Shown here one piece after another: positions 50,772 to 60,695 of a DNA stretch of 64,000 nt. The stretch lies in the NCBI RefSeq assembly GCF_002101735.1, contig NZ_LQPE01000147.1, forward strand, positions 1 through 64,000, written 5' to 3'. Origin of the DNA: Mycobacterium kyorinense. Its GTDB lineage: Bacteria > Actinomycetota > Actinomycetes > Mycobacteriales > Mycobacteriaceae. Below the pieces are notes generated by a model that was given only the letters and a program-made list of their open reading frames with translations, did no database searches and was not told where the DNA came from. The first letter of the stretch is position 1, and every line of letters begins with the position of its first letter. The translations under genes were made by a program, and so were the position numbers.

Positions 50772-51526
50772 TTGGCCACCTGGTCGAGCTTGGCAATCCG
50801 GTACTGCCCTTCGTCGGGTGCCATCTTCGCCCGCAGTCGGTAGCCGATTTCTCGGTTCTGCGTTTCGGTGTTGGACATCTTGACGCGCAGGGCCACGAGC
50901 ACGTCGAAGGAGCCGTCCGGGTTGCGCCGTTCTACCGCCCCACGCAGATCGGACACCTGGACCTGCACGTTGGCAACCTGATACGCCTGGACGAACAAGC
51001 TGCTGTACAGCACCGCTTGGGAACGGAAATCTCCCGTGCTGCAGTCGATGATCTTCTGCGCCCCGGCCGACATCGCCTCGACGTCGGGCGCCTGGGTCGC
51101 CGCTATGCAATCCTTTGCGGCCGCGACGGCCTGGGCCTCGTGGCGGGCGATGGCTTGGCTCTCTTGATTGAACCGAAGCGCGAGGAAGCCACCGGCCCCG
51201 ATGCCGCCGGCCAGCAGAAGAAGCGACGCAGCGATGCCAATCCACCACCTGCGTCCCAAACGCGACGGGCCCCGTTCGTCAACAGCAGCATCTTCGGCCG
51301 CCGGCTCCTCCTGGGCTTGCGCGTCGGCTCCGCCCTCGGCGGAGCTTGTCTGGTCGGCTTCGCCCTCGGATTCTGGCGAATCCTCGGCCATCACCTCCGA
51401 AGCCGAATCCTCGGCCGTCAGCTCAGAAGCCGAATCTTCGCTCTTCACCTCGGTGCTGGTCTGATCTGACGACGAATCGTCTGTTTCGGCGGGGTTCAGC
51501 TGACTGGCGCCAGCATCTCCTTCCAT
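50768..51526 (-). CDS. Mce-associated membrane protein, Rv0175-like
   Basis: A 252-residue protein starting at ATG 51526, overlapping mce1F by 31 bases. The first 85 residues are acidic and partly built from a tandem repeat, EDSASELTAEDSASEVMAEDS. One membrane segment (RWWIGIAASLLLLAGGIGAGGFLAL) precedes the Mce-associated domain with two cysteines (KDCIAATQ, IIDCSTGDF). Mtb Rv0175 is shorter (213), the difference falling in the acidic tail. Confidence 0.87.
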   Translation of the reverse strand: MEGDAGASQLNPAETDDSSSDQTSTEVKSEDSASELTAEDSASEVMAEDSPESEGEADQTSSAEGGADAQAQEEPAAEDAAVDERGPSRLGRRWWIGIAASLLLLAGGIGAGGFLALRFNQESQAIARHEAQAVAAAKDCIAATQAPDVEAMSAGAQKIIDCSTGDFRSQAVLYSSLFVQAYQVANVQVQVSDLRGAVERRNPDGSFDVLVALRVKMSNTETQNREIGYRLRAKMAPDEGQYRIAKLDQVAK

Positions 51527-53061
51527 CCGTCGTCTCCTGTGTTGCTCGAGTTGTTGACGGAGTATTTAACGCCGTCGGGGCCCGTCACCTCACCGCTCTG
51601 CGGACTATAGACCGCGGTGGGGGGTCCAGCCGGGGTGTATATGCACGGGTTGGGCTGTTGCCCGTTGCACTGGACCGTACCCGACCCCGGCCGCTGCAGC
51701 GGGTCGCTGATCGGTGGCGGCGTCAACCCACCCGGCGGCAGCTTACTGGCGGGCAGCGGGTTCAAGCCGTTGTTGATCGACGGGGCCGGTATCACCTGGC
51801 CCGGATTCACCGGCTGATCACAGCGGGCACCGGGTGCCGGGCAGTTGAGGATCTGGTTCGGGTCGCCGTACCACGGGTTGGTACCCGCGGGCTCGTAGGG
51901 CTTGTTGCTGCGGCACTCCTTCGGCGACGCGGCGCGTTTACCCGGAACGTCGACACACGGAATGTTGCGCGCTCCGCGCACCACGTTGGCGGGCGTCTCC
52001 TGGGGGATCTTGCAGTACGCGCCTTCCGGCAGGGGCGCCAAACTCACATCCGCTGGCGACCGCCACTCGGCCGCGGGAGGCCACCCGGTCAAACATGGCG
52101 GCGGCTGGTTGATCGCCACACCGAGGTCCAGCACCGCGTTGTGCTCTTGCTCATACGGAGCCGAGATCGTCTGGATGATCGAACCGGCCTGCGGCAACAG
52201 CACCAGCACCTGCTCGACGCCGGCGTGATAACGCTTGAGCATCTCGATCACGACCGAGAGATTGGCCAGGGTCTGCGGCAGCGAATCCCGGACGTCGCTG
52301 AACACCGAGTTGAGATCGTCGGCGGTCGGCGCGGCCTTCGGTAGCAGGTCCCTGAGGTTCTGGTCCTTCTCGGCGGCCTGCGCGCCCAACACGTTCAGGT
52401 TGTGCGCCCAACGCTCGATCTGCGGACTGGACGTGGCCTGGCTATCAAGGATCGGCGCGGAGTTCTGAATGATGTCGTCGACATCGCGGATATTCGTCCG
52501 GAAGTCACCGACGATCGCCTGAGTCGAGTCGACCAGCCGTTGCAGCGCCGGACCCAACCCGCCGACCGACTGCGCTGTCTCGTCGAGCAGCTGACCGATC
52601 TTGTCCTTCGGCAACGCTTTCAACCCGCGGTAGGCGGTGTCCAGCGCCGGCCCGATCTCGCTGGGCACTGTGCCCTTCGTGATGGTCTGCCCGGGCGAGA
52701 AGAACTTGCCCGGATTGCCCGGCGACACCAGGTCCAGGTACTGCTCACCGACCGCCGACACCGAGTGCACGTTCGCCGTCGCATCGGCCGGGATCTTGTA
52801 GCGGCTGTCGATGCTCATCGTCGCCTGCGCGCCGTGCTCGGTCGGCTCGACATCGGTGACCTTGCCGATCGTAATACCGCGATAGGTGACGTTGGCCGTC
52901 GGATACAAGCCACCCGACGCGGGCAGGTCGGCCTTCAGCTGGTACTGGCCGATACCCATCAAGGTCGGGATACGCAGGTAGTACCAGCCCAGCACCACCA
53001 GCGCGACCACGGTGATGATGCTGAACAGCACCAATTGGCGTTTGATGAACCTGGTTAGCAT
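51496..53061 (-). CDS. mce1F: Mce1F, MCE-family lipid-import protein
   Basis: Last of the six MCE subunits of the Mce1 system, which imports fatty and mycolic acids across the periplasm. 521 residues: an N-terminal membrane anchor (LVLFSIITVVALVVLGWYYL), the MCE domain at about residues 38-115 (LYPTANVTYRGITIGKVTDVE to YLDLVSPGN), a long helical region, and a Cys/Pro-rich C-terminus with paired cysteines. The start ATG overlaps mce1E by 7 bases. Identification as Mce1 rests on the flanking fadD5 and mce1R. Confidence 0.95.
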   Translation of the reverse strand: MLTRFIKRQLVLFSIITVVALVVLGWYYLRIPTLMGIGQYQLKADLPASGGLYPTANVTYRGITIGKVTDVEPTEHGAQATMSIDSRYKIPADATANVHSVSAVGEQYLDLVSPGNPGKFFSPGQTITKGTVPSEIGPALDTAYRGLKALPKDKIGQLLDETAQSVGGLGPALQRLVDSTQAIVGDFRTNIRDVDDIIQNSAPILDSQATSSPQIERWAHNLNVLGAQAAEKDQNLRDLLPKAAPTADDLNSVFSDVRDSLPQTLANLSVVIEMLKRYHAGVEQVLVLLPQAGSIIQTISAPYEQEHNAVLDLGVAINQPPPCLTGWPPAAEWRSPADVSLAPLPEGAYCKIPQETPANVVRGARNIPCVDVPGKRAASPKECRSNKPYEPAGTNPWYGDPNQILNCPAPGARCDQPVNPGQVIPAPSINNGLNPLPASKLPPGGLTPPPISDPLQRPGSGTVQCNGQQPNPCIYTPAGPPTAVYSPQSGEVTGPDGVKYSVNNSSNTGDDGWKEMLAPVS

Positions 53062-54212
53062 GTCGCCCTCTCCACCAATGGTCCGCCGGGGGCGTCGTTC
53101 GGGTTCGGCGTATAGCGGACGTCGGGAATCATCGTCGCCGGGTCACGGCCATACGACTGCTCGAGCGCCCGTAACGCGCCGGACAACCCCGTCCCGGTGA
53201 GGAAGGCGTTGTCGACCGTCGACAACGTCGTGTCGAGGTTGAGCGAGGCGTTCATGAAATCGCCTCGAATCAGCTTCGGAGCGGTGTCTATGTCGAACGG
53301 GATCGTGGCGAGGATTTTCAGCGTCCCGAGCAGATACGGCGCGGCGCGGCCCAACTCCTTCAACGGACACTGCAGCAGCTGCAGGTTCTGATGCAGCGGG
53401 CCCCGCGTTTCCGACAGGTATTGGTCGGCGGCCAAGCTGAGGCGGCCCAGCGCGTTGGTGGCGTCGATCAGCAGTTGCTGCTTTTCGGCGAAATGCTTGA
53501 TCAGTGGCGGGAATTCGGTGAGCACCCGATCCAGGACGTCCGCACGTGTGCCCGCGTACGCCAGCAGCCGGTCGGTGGAGTCGATGGCGTGGGTGATGTC
53601 GTCGCGTTGCTGGTTGAGTTCGCGGGTGAAGGTGTCCAGCTTGCCGAGGAACGCGCGGATCTGCGGCCCGCGACCGCTCAAGATGTTGTTGACCTCGTTT
53701 TGGATCACCTCGAGATTCGAGATACCGCCGCCGCGCAGAATCATTGCGAGGCTGGCCAACGTGCGCTCGATGTTGGGCCACGCTGACGAGTTCTTCAGCG
53801 GAATGGTGTCGCCGTCCTTCAGCAGTTGCGGCGACGGGTTGGGCGGTGCGGCCAGCTCGATGTGCTGAGTACCGAGCAAGCTGGTCTGCCCGATCTTGGC
53901 GGTGGCGTTCTTCGGCAGCTTGACGTTGCCGTCCACCCCCAGCGTCAGGGTGGCCACCCAGTTCTTCAGCTGGATGTCGCGAATCTTGCCGACGAACACG
54001 TCGGCCACCAGCACTTTGCTGTTGCCGTTGATTGCCAGCGTGTCCGGCACCTGCACGTAGAGGGTGTAGGCGCCGGCTCCGCTGCCGGGGCCGCCGGGCA
54101 GCGCCACATTCGCGATGCCGCGCCAGCCACACGAGCTCACCATCACCGCGGCGACCAGCAGAACCAGCCCCTGCCAGGCCCTTTCACAGACCAGGTGCAT
54201 CACGCGGCTCAC
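53055..54212 (-). CDS. mce1E: Mce1E/LprK, MCE-family lipoprotein
   Basis: A 385-residue MCE subunit that is a lipoprotein: signal peptide with lipobox VSSC and Cys28 as the lipidated residue, as in Mtb LprK (390). The MCE domain follows (LVADVFVGKIRDIQLKNWVATLTL; SLLGTQHIELAAP). A helical stretch and a DVRYTPNPNDAPGGPLVERATC C-terminus complete it. The start GTG overlaps the mce1D stop (GTGA). Confidence 0.95.
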   Translation of the reverse strand: MSRVMHLVCERAWQGLVLLVAAVMVSSCGWRGIANVALPGGPGSGAGAYTLYVQVPDTLAINGNSKVLVADVFVGKIRDIQLKNWVATLTLGVDGNVKLPKNATAKIGQTSLLGTQHIELAAPPNPSPQLLKDGDTIPLKNSSAWPNIERTLASLAMILRGGGISNLEVIQNEVNNILSGRGPQIRAFLGKLDTFTRELNQQRDDITHAIDSTDRLLAYAGTRADVLDRVLTEFPPLIKHFAEKQQLLIDATNALGRLSLAADQYLSETRGPLHQNLQLLQCPLKELGRAAPYLLGTLKILATIPFDIDTAPKLIRGDFMNASLNLDTTLSTVDNAFLTGTGLSGALRALEQSYGRDPATMIPDVRYTPNPNDAPGGPLVERATC

Positions 54213-55864
54213 GAGCCCCCTCCTATCGAAGAGGCTGCCTCAGCGGGCAGCGGTGGTCCGCCCGGGCCGGGCACCTGCGGACTGACCGGACCCGAGACCG
54301 GTGCCGGCGTCGGCGCGACCGGGCCGGGAACCACCTCTGGTCCGGGCGGCGGTGGCGGTATCGGCTGCGGATTACCGGGTACGCCGATGAACGGCAGCGG
54401 ACCAGGCTCCTCGTTGTACGCGTTAGGCGGGCCCGGCGGGGTTTGGTACTGCGACTGGACCGGCTCGATGTTCGGGCCACCCATCAGTTCGGCCAACGAT
54501 TCCGGGGTAAGCAAGCCTTCCGTGATCGGGCCCACCCTCGTCCCTTGCATTCCGGGCGCAACAATCCAGCCCGGCTGCGTGTTGCGGTGCGAGGTCGGTG
54601 TGTCGGGCACCCAGATCCCCGGCACGGTGGTGTCCTTGTATCCCGGTGGCGGCTGCAGCCGTGGCTCGGAGTAGGCCACCTCCTTGGGCAGGGTCGCAGC
54701 GGTGCTGAAGAAGTTCAACCCGAACGGGATGTAGTTGAACTTGATCGCGTCCAGAATCGGCGCCAGATACTGCGCACACAGTTCGGCAGACTCCTGATAG
54801 CCCGCCCGACTGAAGGCCTGAATCGTGCTGCAGATCAACTGCATCGGGCTCGCGAAGCCGATGCCGCCGAGGATCGACACCGGCTGGCTGACGACGGCAC
54901 CGATCGCCGGGTGGTAGATCTGGTTGAGATTCGCCAGCGCGGTCGGCGCGACGTGCAACACGGTTTCCAACCCGTTCAGCGGATCGGGCTGCAGCAGCGT
55001 GTTGGTTGCGGTGGCGAGGTTGTTGACGTCGTGCGTCAGCACATCGCGGTTCTTGGCCAGGAAGGGCCGCAGCGTCGTGAGCAAACTGTCGAACTGCTGG
55101 ATGGCATTGGCCAAGTCGCGGTCCGAGCTGGCCAGGCTGTTGGTGAACTGGGCCAGGTTCTTGTTGAGCGCGACGAATTTCTGGTCGTCCTCATGCAGCG
55201 CGTTGACGAACAGCGCCAAGCTGCGCACCACGGCGAAGAAGTCGCCGCGGCCCTCGTTGAGCGCGTTGAGTGACCGCGACAGGGCGTCCAGCGTGGTGTT
55301 GATCTTTTTGCCCTTGCCGGCGAGCCCATTGGCGAACGATTCGATGATGTCGCCGAACGGCCCCTTGGGCTGCTCCTTGGTGGGGCCGAGTTTGGAGATG
55401 ATGTTGGTAACGGTGTTGCGCAGCTGGTCCCATTCGGTGGGCACCTGAGTGCGCTCGATAGGGATCACCGCGTTATCGCCCAGCACCGGACCGCCCTTGT
55501 AGGGCGGATCCAACTGGATGTAGCGCGACGCCACGAGGGTGGGGTTGAGGATCTCCGCCGAGGCGTTGGCCGGGACCTTGTACTTGTTCGCGTAGTGAAA
55601 GGTCACCTTCATCTTGTCGCCGGCCGGCTCGATCTTGTCGATCGAACCCACGGGCACACCCATGATCCGAACCTCGTCGCCCTTGTACAGCGCGTTGGCC
55701 TCGGGGAAGTACGCGACGACGGTGTTGTTGGTCAGCTTTTTGAAGAGCTGAATCCCGACATAGCCGGCGACCAAGGCAAGCACGATCACCAGTGATCCGA
55801 TGATCACCGCCGCCCGCGACAGCTTGGGCAGCCGTAGGTTGCGGATATCGAAGACGGTGCTCAA
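54209..55864 (-). CDS. mce1D: Mce1D, MCE-family lipid-import protein
   Basis: A 551-residue MCE subunit (Mtb 530). The membrane anchor is RAAVIIGSLVIVLALVAGYVGIQLF. The MCE domain includes LYKGDEVRIMGVPVGSIDKIEP and the downstream ASRYIQLDP. Long alpha-helical segments follow, then a Pro/Gly-rich disordered tail of about 80 residues. Translation starts at TTG overlapping the mce1C stop (TTGA). It forms part of the hexameric MCE tunnel subunit set. Confidence 0.95.
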   Translation of the reverse strand: MSTVFDIRNLRLPKLSRAAVIIGSLVIVLALVAGYVGIQLFKKLTNNTVVAYFPEANALYKGDEVRIMGVPVGSIDKIEPAGDKMKVTFHYANKYKVPANASAEILNPTLVASRYIQLDPPYKGGPVLGDNAVIPIERTQVPTEWDQLRNTVTNIISKLGPTKEQPKGPFGDIIESFANGLAGKGKKINTTLDALSRSLNALNEGRGDFFAVVRSLALFVNALHEDDQKFVALNKNLAQFTNSLASSDRDLANAIQQFDSLLTTLRPFLAKNRDVLTHDVNNLATATNTLLQPDPLNGLETVLHVAPTALANLNQIYHPAIGAVVSQPVSILGGIGFASPMQLICSTIQAFSRAGYQESAELCAQYLAPILDAIKFNYIPFGLNFFSTAATLPKEVAYSEPRLQPPPGYKDTTVPGIWVPDTPTSHRNTQPGWIVAPGMQGTRVGPITEGLLTPESLAELMGGPNIEPVQSQYQTPPGPPNAYNEEPGPLPFIGVPGNPQPIPPPPPGPEVVPGPVAPTPAPVSGPVSPQVPGPGGPPLPAEAASSIGGGS

Positions 55865-57465
55865 CCTTCCCTACCTCCCAAGCTTCCGCCCCCGCCGCCT
55901 GGCTGGCTGTTTCCGCCTTGACCGGGCGGGATGAACGGCGCCGGCAACTGGTTCCCGGGCCCCGGCGGCGCGGGCGGTCCGGGAGGCAGAGGTGCCGGCG
56001 GAGGCGCCGCTGCGGGATTGGCCGGAGCCGGACCCGCCACAGGACCTGGTGGCTCGCTGCGTCCCCCGGGCGGACCCGGCGCGATCGGCACCGGTGTGCC
56101 CGGAACGTCCGGCGCGACCTCGCCCGGTCGCCCGCCGATCGAGATGCCCGGTGTCGGCGGCAAGCCGTTGGGGTTCGGCGGCGACGACAACACGTCGGGC
56201 AGCGCCGGGTACGGCCCATTCGGCCCGAACGGACCCAGGTTCTGGTCGACACCCGCACACGGCATCGGGTTCCACGGCCGCGGCAGCAGATCCGGCGTTG
56301 GCGCGTACGAACACGGTGAGCCCGGAGCCACTGCCGGTCCCGGATGATCCGGCGTGCCCTCCAATACCGGCGGCGCCGGCGGCGGCGCACCGTTGGGGAA
56401 CCGGGTGCCGTTGGGGTCGGGGAACCGGAACGCCGGCAGCCCCGCGCTGCGCCAGAAGTCCTCCGGATCGATCCCGCGCTTCTTAAATGCGGCATCCACC
56501 CACGGCTGCAGGATCCAGCCCGGCGTCAGCAAGAAGTTAGCCAGCGACACCTTGAAATACGGTCCCGACGCAACAGTTTCGTTGAAGGCGGCGATGGTCT
56601 TGGAGAGCAGGGTTACCGCGGTAGCCAAGTCGTCCTTGCGCGCCACCAACAGGTCACTGACGGTGCGCAGCTGCTCCAGTACGTGATTCAGGTTGGGGTT
56701 GTCGTTGATCACGCCCTGCAACTGCGTCGACAGGGCAGCCACGTTTCCTAGCAGTGCGCCGATGGCCCGGCTTCGTTGGTTGAAGGCGGCCAGCAGCGTA
56801 TTCCCGTTCACGAACAGCCGGTCGATTTGATCGCTGCGCTCGCCGAGCACACTAGCCACCTGGTTGGCCTGCTTGAGCAAGTGAGTGACCTGTTCATCGC
56901 GCTTGCCGATGGTGTCGGAGAACTTGGCCACCCCGTCCAGAGCCGCGCTCAGGTGCGGGTAGGTCTCGTCGATGGTTTCCGACAGCACGTTCAACGACCG
57001 CTTGACGGTGTCGATGTCCCAGCCCGAGGCGGCCTTGGTGACGTCGAAGAACGCGTCGTAAATCTGGTACGGGGTGGTGCTTTGGCCCAGCGGCAGCGTG
57101 CCGTTCGGACGCAGCCTTTGGGTGCCTCGCGGGTCGATCTCAAGCACTTTCCGGCCCAGGATGGTATCGGTCTTGATCGCCAGCCGGCTCTCGGTGCCGA
57201 TGGTCTGGGTGCCAGTCGAGAAACTCATCACGACGTGGTCGCCGTCGATCTTGATTCCCTCGACCTTGCCGACGTTCATGCCGGCGATGCGCACCTTGTC
57301 ACCCTTATTCAATCCGCCCGAATCCGGGAACTGCGCGAAGTAGATCGGGCTGGCGAACAACATCGGGACACTGGTCAAGGTTTGGCCGACACCGACGACG
57401 AGCAGCGTGACCACAATGCCCATCAGGCCGATACGAAGCCGGTTAGCAGGTTCGAGGGTTCTCAT
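55861..57465 (-). CDS. mce1C: Mce1C, MCE-family lipid-import protein
   Basis: A 534-residue MCE subunit (Mtb 515). The anchor is LRIGLMGIVVTLLVVGVGQTL; the MCE domain is LNKGDKVRIAGMNVGKVEGIKIDGDHVVMSF with GRKVLEIDP. A helical domain and a very Pro-rich C-terminal tail of about 170 residues follow. The start is ATG (MRTLEPANRL) in an ATGA overlap with mce1B; an in-frame start four codons upstream was not used. Confidence 0.94.
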   Translation of the reverse strand: MRTLEPANRLRIGLMGIVVTLLVVGVGQTLTSVPMLFASPIYFAQFPDSGGLNKGDKVRIAGMNVGKVEGIKIDGDHVVMSFSTGTQTIGTESRLAIKTDTILGRKVLEIDPRGTQRLRPNGTLPLGQSTTPYQIYDAFFDVTKAASGWDIDTVKRSLNVLSETIDETYPHLSAALDGVAKFSDTIGKRDEQVTHLLKQANQVASVLGERSDQIDRLFVNGNTLLAAFNQRSRAIGALLGNVAALSTQLQGVINDNPNLNHVLEQLRTVSDLLVARKDDLATAVTLLSKTIAAFNETVASGPYFKVSLANFLLTPGWILQPWVDAAFKKRGIDPEDFWRSAGLPAFRFPDPNGTRFPNGAPPPAPPVLEGTPDHPGPAVAPGSPCSYAPTPDLLPRPWNPMPCAGVDQNLGPFGPNGPYPALPDVLSSPPNPNGLPPTPGISIGGRPGEVAPDVPGTPVPIAPGPPGGRSEPPGPVAGPAPANPAAAPPPAPLPPGPPAPPGPGNQLPAPFIPPGQGGNSQPGGGGGSLGGREG

Positions 57466-58502
57466 TGCGGCGTGCACCTACCAGTCGGCTGCGTCCAGAC
57501 TCTGACCGTGCGGACCGGCCCACCGGGCTGAAGCCCGTTGGTCTTCAAAGTGACATCGCACAAGTAGAAGTTCACCCAGTCTCCGTAGCTGCCGACGGCG
57601 CGGCCTACCGTGTTCACGCCGACCGGCGCGCGGCGCAGCAGATCGTCGTACTGGTCGCGCTGGTCGATGATCGCCTGCTGGATCGGGTCCAGGTAGTTGA
57701 TCGTGTCGTGCAACAGGGACCGATTCTCTGCCAGTAGGTCGGCCACTGTTCCCGCGGCGTCACTGATGTGCGCGGTGCCCGCGGCCAGTGAGTCGGCGTG
57801 ATTGTCCAGCCCGCTGATCAATTTCTCGAAGTTGTCGACGGTCTCATCGAACTGCTTGCGGTGCCTGACGGTGGTGTCCAGCACGGTGTTGAGGTTCTTG
57901 ATCACCTCGCCGATTGCCTGGTCGCGCTCGGCGATGTGGGACGTCAATTGTGCTGTCTGGTCGAGGATGTCGTTGATGGTGCCGCCTTGGCCCTGGAAGA
58001 CCGTGATGATGGACGAGGCGATGTTGTTGACCTTGTCCGGGTCCAGCGCCCGAAACAGCGGCTTGAAACCACCGATCAACGCGTCGAGGTCCAGCGCCGG
58101 CTGGGTGCGCGACAGCGGAATGAATCCTCCGGGCGGCAGCACCTTGTCGGAGCCTTCGCCCTCCCCGCGCTTGAGCTCCATGTAGCGGTCACCGATCAGG
58201 TTCAGGTAGCGGATCTGCGCGGTCGTGGACTGGTACAGCGGCACTTTGCGGTCGACGTCGAAGTCCACATGCACCTTGTGGCCGTTGTCGACAAGCTTGA
58301 TCTTTTTGACCTTGCCGATCTCCACACCGGAGGCGCGGACGAATTGCCCGTTGCGTAATCCGCTGGCATTGCTGAATTCCGCGGAGTAGCTGTAGGTCCG
58401 GTCGAAGCGAATCTGCCCGAACACCACAACGAGGAGCGCCGTGAACGCCAGCAACACCGTTCCGATGATGCCGAGCTTGATGACAGTGCCTCTGATACTC
58501 AT
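57462..58502 (-). CDS. mce1B: Mce1B, MCE-family lipid-import protein
   Basis: A 346-residue MCE subunit, the same length as Mtb Mce1B. The anchor is IKLGIIGTVLLAFTALLVVVFG; the MCE domain runs GLRNGQFVRASGVEIGKVKKIKLV to LIGDRYMELKRGEG. Helical regions follow, and two Cys occur at the C-terminal end (NFYLCDVTLK, TGRCTPQ). ATGA overlaps join it to mce1A and mce1C. Confidence 0.95.
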   Translation of the reverse strand: MSIRGTVIKLGIIGTVLLAFTALLVVVFGQIRFDRTYSYSAEFSNASGLRNGQFVRASGVEIGKVKKIKLVDNGHKVHVDFDVDRKVPLYQSTTAQIRYLNLIGDRYMELKRGEGEGSDKVLPPGGFIPLSRTQPALDLDALIGGFKPLFRALDPDKVNNIASSIITVFQGQGGTINDILDQTAQLTSHIAERDQAIGEVIKNLNTVLDTTVRHRKQFDETVDNFEKLISGLDNHADSLAAGTAHISDAAGTVADLLAENRSLLHDTINYLDPIQQAIIDQRDQYDDLLRRAPVGVNTVGRAVGSYGDWVNFYLCDVTLKTNGLQPGGPVRTVRVWTQPTGRCTPQ

Positions 58503-59809
58503 GGGTTGATCGTGTTGTCCCCTACTTGGCGGCCCCATACGTACTCGATTGCGTACGGCGAGCCGACGTCCACGTGGTTGTACGGCGCCAGGCTGACGCC
58601 GGTATCAACGACCAGGTACGGCGCCGGCCACAGCTCACGGGTGATCTTCTGCCAGCAGCCGGGTGCCCCGCCCGGCCCACCGCGAGCGTTGATCCGCGGC
58701 AGGTTCTCCGGGTAGATGTAGGGATTCGGCGACCCGCCGACGAGCCCGGCCAACCCTGCCAGGCCCATGGTGGCCGCCGTGATGCCTGCCCCGGGCAGAG
58801 ACGCCAGCATTCCCAATCCGGAAAGCAGTGCGACATTGGTTCGCAGCTCGTAGCCGCCGAAGCCACCGGTGAACGCAGCGACCTTGGGTTCCGCCTCGCT
58901 GATGTTGCGGACGGCACAGAAGATCTCCGGAGCATAGGTTTTGAGCAGCTGCGCGCTGGGCACCAGATCGGCCGCGCCCCGCGCCAGGTACGGCCCGCCG
59001 CGGTTGACGATGTCGGCGCCGGTGTTGCCGAATCCCGTCGCCGCCAGCAACGCCTCATCCAAGTCCTTCTCATGCTGGTGCAGCGTGCGCGCGGTGACGA
59101 CAGCGTTGTTGAGGAAGTCGAACAGGTCCGGCGCCGCGTTGGCGTAGGTGTCACCGAGCGTGGCCAGCTGTTGAATGTCGTGGCGGATGGTTGGCATGCG
59201 CGGGTTGACGTCGTCGAGGATGGCGTTGCCGTTGACGATCGACTGACCGAACTTGTCGCCCAACCCGTTCAACGCTTCCGCGGCCGCGGAGAGGGTCAGG
59301 TTCACCTTGACCGGATCGACCTTCTCCGAGATCGACATGATCGTCTGGAACAACGTGTTGAACTCGGTGGTCACCGACCTTGCGTCGATCACACGACTTG
59401 GTGTGATCCGTTGTGGTGCAGGGTTTTTCGGCGACGTGAGCGACACATACTTTTGGCCGAACACTGTGGTCGCTTTGATGTTGGCGTCCACGTTGGCCGG
59501 AATAAGCCTAAGGTAGCGGGGGTAGACGTCCAAGGTGAACTTGGCCGCTGGTCTGCCGTCTAGTTGGACCTCCGAGATGCTGGCCACCCGGCCTATCTGC
59601 ACGCCGTTGTAGGTGACCTTCGCACCGGGATCCATCACCAAACCCGCTCGAGCCGACAGCATCGTCAGCTGTGTCTTCGGTGTGAAGTTCCCTTTGTACT
59701 GCATATACACCAGCCACAGCACCAGCGCACTGACCAACGCAACCACCACACCGGCCACCCTGTATGGCTGCGCCGGTGGTTTGTTTACTTTGCCTTGCGG
59801 AGTTGTCAT
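58499..59809 (-). CDS. mce1A: Mce1A, MCE-family lipid-import protein
   Basis: A 436-residue MCE subunit (Mtb 454), the founding mycobacterial cell entry protein. The anchor is YRVAGVVVALVSALVLWLVYM. The MCE domain is LVMDPGAKVTYNGVQIGRVASISEVQLDG to VFGQKYVSLTSPKNP. The helical domain ends in a Gly-rich segment (GLAGLAGLVGGSPNPYIYPENLPRI). The start MTTPQGKVNK is used; in-frame sequence upstream is not protein-like. It starts 16 bases after yrbE1B. Confidence 0.96.
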   Translation of the reverse strand: MTTPQGKVNKPPAQPYRVAGVVVALVSALVLWLVYMQYKGNFTPKTQLTMLSARAGLVMDPGAKVTYNGVQIGRVASISEVQLDGRPAAKFTLDVYPRYLRLIPANVDANIKATTVFGQKYVSLTSPKNPAPQRITPSRVIDARSVTTEFNTLFQTIMSISEKVDPVKVNLTLSAAAEALNGLGDKFGQSIVNGNAILDDVNPRMPTIRHDIQQLATLGDTYANAAPDLFDFLNNAVVTARTLHQHEKDLDEALLAATGFGNTGADIVNRGGPYLARGAADLVPSAQLLKTYAPEIFCAVRNISEAEPKVAAFTGGFGGYELRTNVALLSGLGMLASLPGAGITAATMGLAGLAGLVGGSPNPYIYPENLPRINARGGPGGAPGCWQKITRELWPAPYLVVDTGVSLAPYNHVDVGSPYAIEYVWGRQVGDNTINP

Positions 59810-59825
59810 GGCGTATCCCGTTGCC

Positions 59826-60695
59826 TCACACCGTGAATGCGAAGTTCGGGTCGACGCCGTAAAGCGCCATTTCGGCCAACAGCATGACGACGGGCGTCGA
59901 GACCAGCGAGAAGCGCATCGAGCGGCCGACCGCCTCACCGACCCCGACCGGACCGCCACTGGCGTTGTATCCGTAATAGCAATGGGTGAGCATCACGACC
60001 CCCGCGATGATGATGACCTCCACGAATGACCAAAACACGTCGTTGGGGCGCAAAAACGTTCGGAAATAGTGCTCGTAGGTGCCAGACGACTGTCCGTACA
60101 ACACGGTCGTCAGCGCCTGCGGAGATAGGAACGACAGGATCAGGCCCACCGAGTAGAGCGGGATGATCACCACCAGTCCCGCCAGCGCCCGGGTGGACAC
60201 CAGGTACGCCATCGACTTGATGCCCATGACCTCCAGCGCGTCGATCTCTTCGCTGATTCGCATGGCGCCGAGTTCGGCGGTCGCGCCGGCACCGACCGTG
60301 GCCGCTAGAGCGATACCGGTGACGATAGGGGCGACAAGACGCACGTTGATGAATGCGGCGAGGAACCCTAGCAGGGTCTGAAGTCCGATGTGGCCCAGCG
60401 AGGCGAGGCCTTGAATCGCAACCAGCGAACCGGCGGACAGCGACACGAACGCGATGATGACCGCGGTCCCGCCGACGACGGCCATCGCCCCAGTGCCCAT
60501 GCCGATCTCGGCGATGAGCCGCAGGATTTCCTTGCGATAACGCGTGACGGCCCATGCCATGTCACGCCCGCCGATGACCGCGAACCAGCCCAGCCTGCCG
60601 GCTTCGTCGAGCGGTCGGGCGACACTGCCGCCGTAGCGGCGAAGGTTCGCGGATGCCCGCGGGAAACGGGTCCGCAGTACTTGGGCCATGCTCAT
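59826..60695 (-). CDS. yrbE1B: YrbE1B, MlaE-type ABC permease
   Basis: A 289-residue integral membrane permease, as long as Mtb Rv0168. With YrbE1A it forms the channel of the Mce1 ABC importer driven by MceG. The MlaE-family core is visible: LLGFLAAFINVRLVAPIVTGIALAATVGAGATAELGAMRISEEIDALEVMGI, the last part being the ATPase-coupling helix. The start ATG overlaps the yrbE1A stop. Confidence 0.97.
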   Translation of the reverse strand: MSMAQVLRTRFPRASANLRRYGGSVARPLDEAGRLGWFAVIGGRDMAWAVTRYRKEILRLIAEIGMGTGAMAVVGGTAVIIAFVSLSAGSLVAIQGLASLGHIGLQTLLGFLAAFINVRLVAPIVTGIALAATVGAGATAELGAMRISEEIDALEVMGIKSMAYLVSTRALAGLVVIIPLYSVGLILSFLSPQALTTVLYGQSSGTYEHYFRTFLRPNDVFWSFVEVIIIAGVVMLTHCYYGYNASGGPVGVGEAVGRSMRFSLVSTPVVMLLAEMALYGVDPNFAFTV

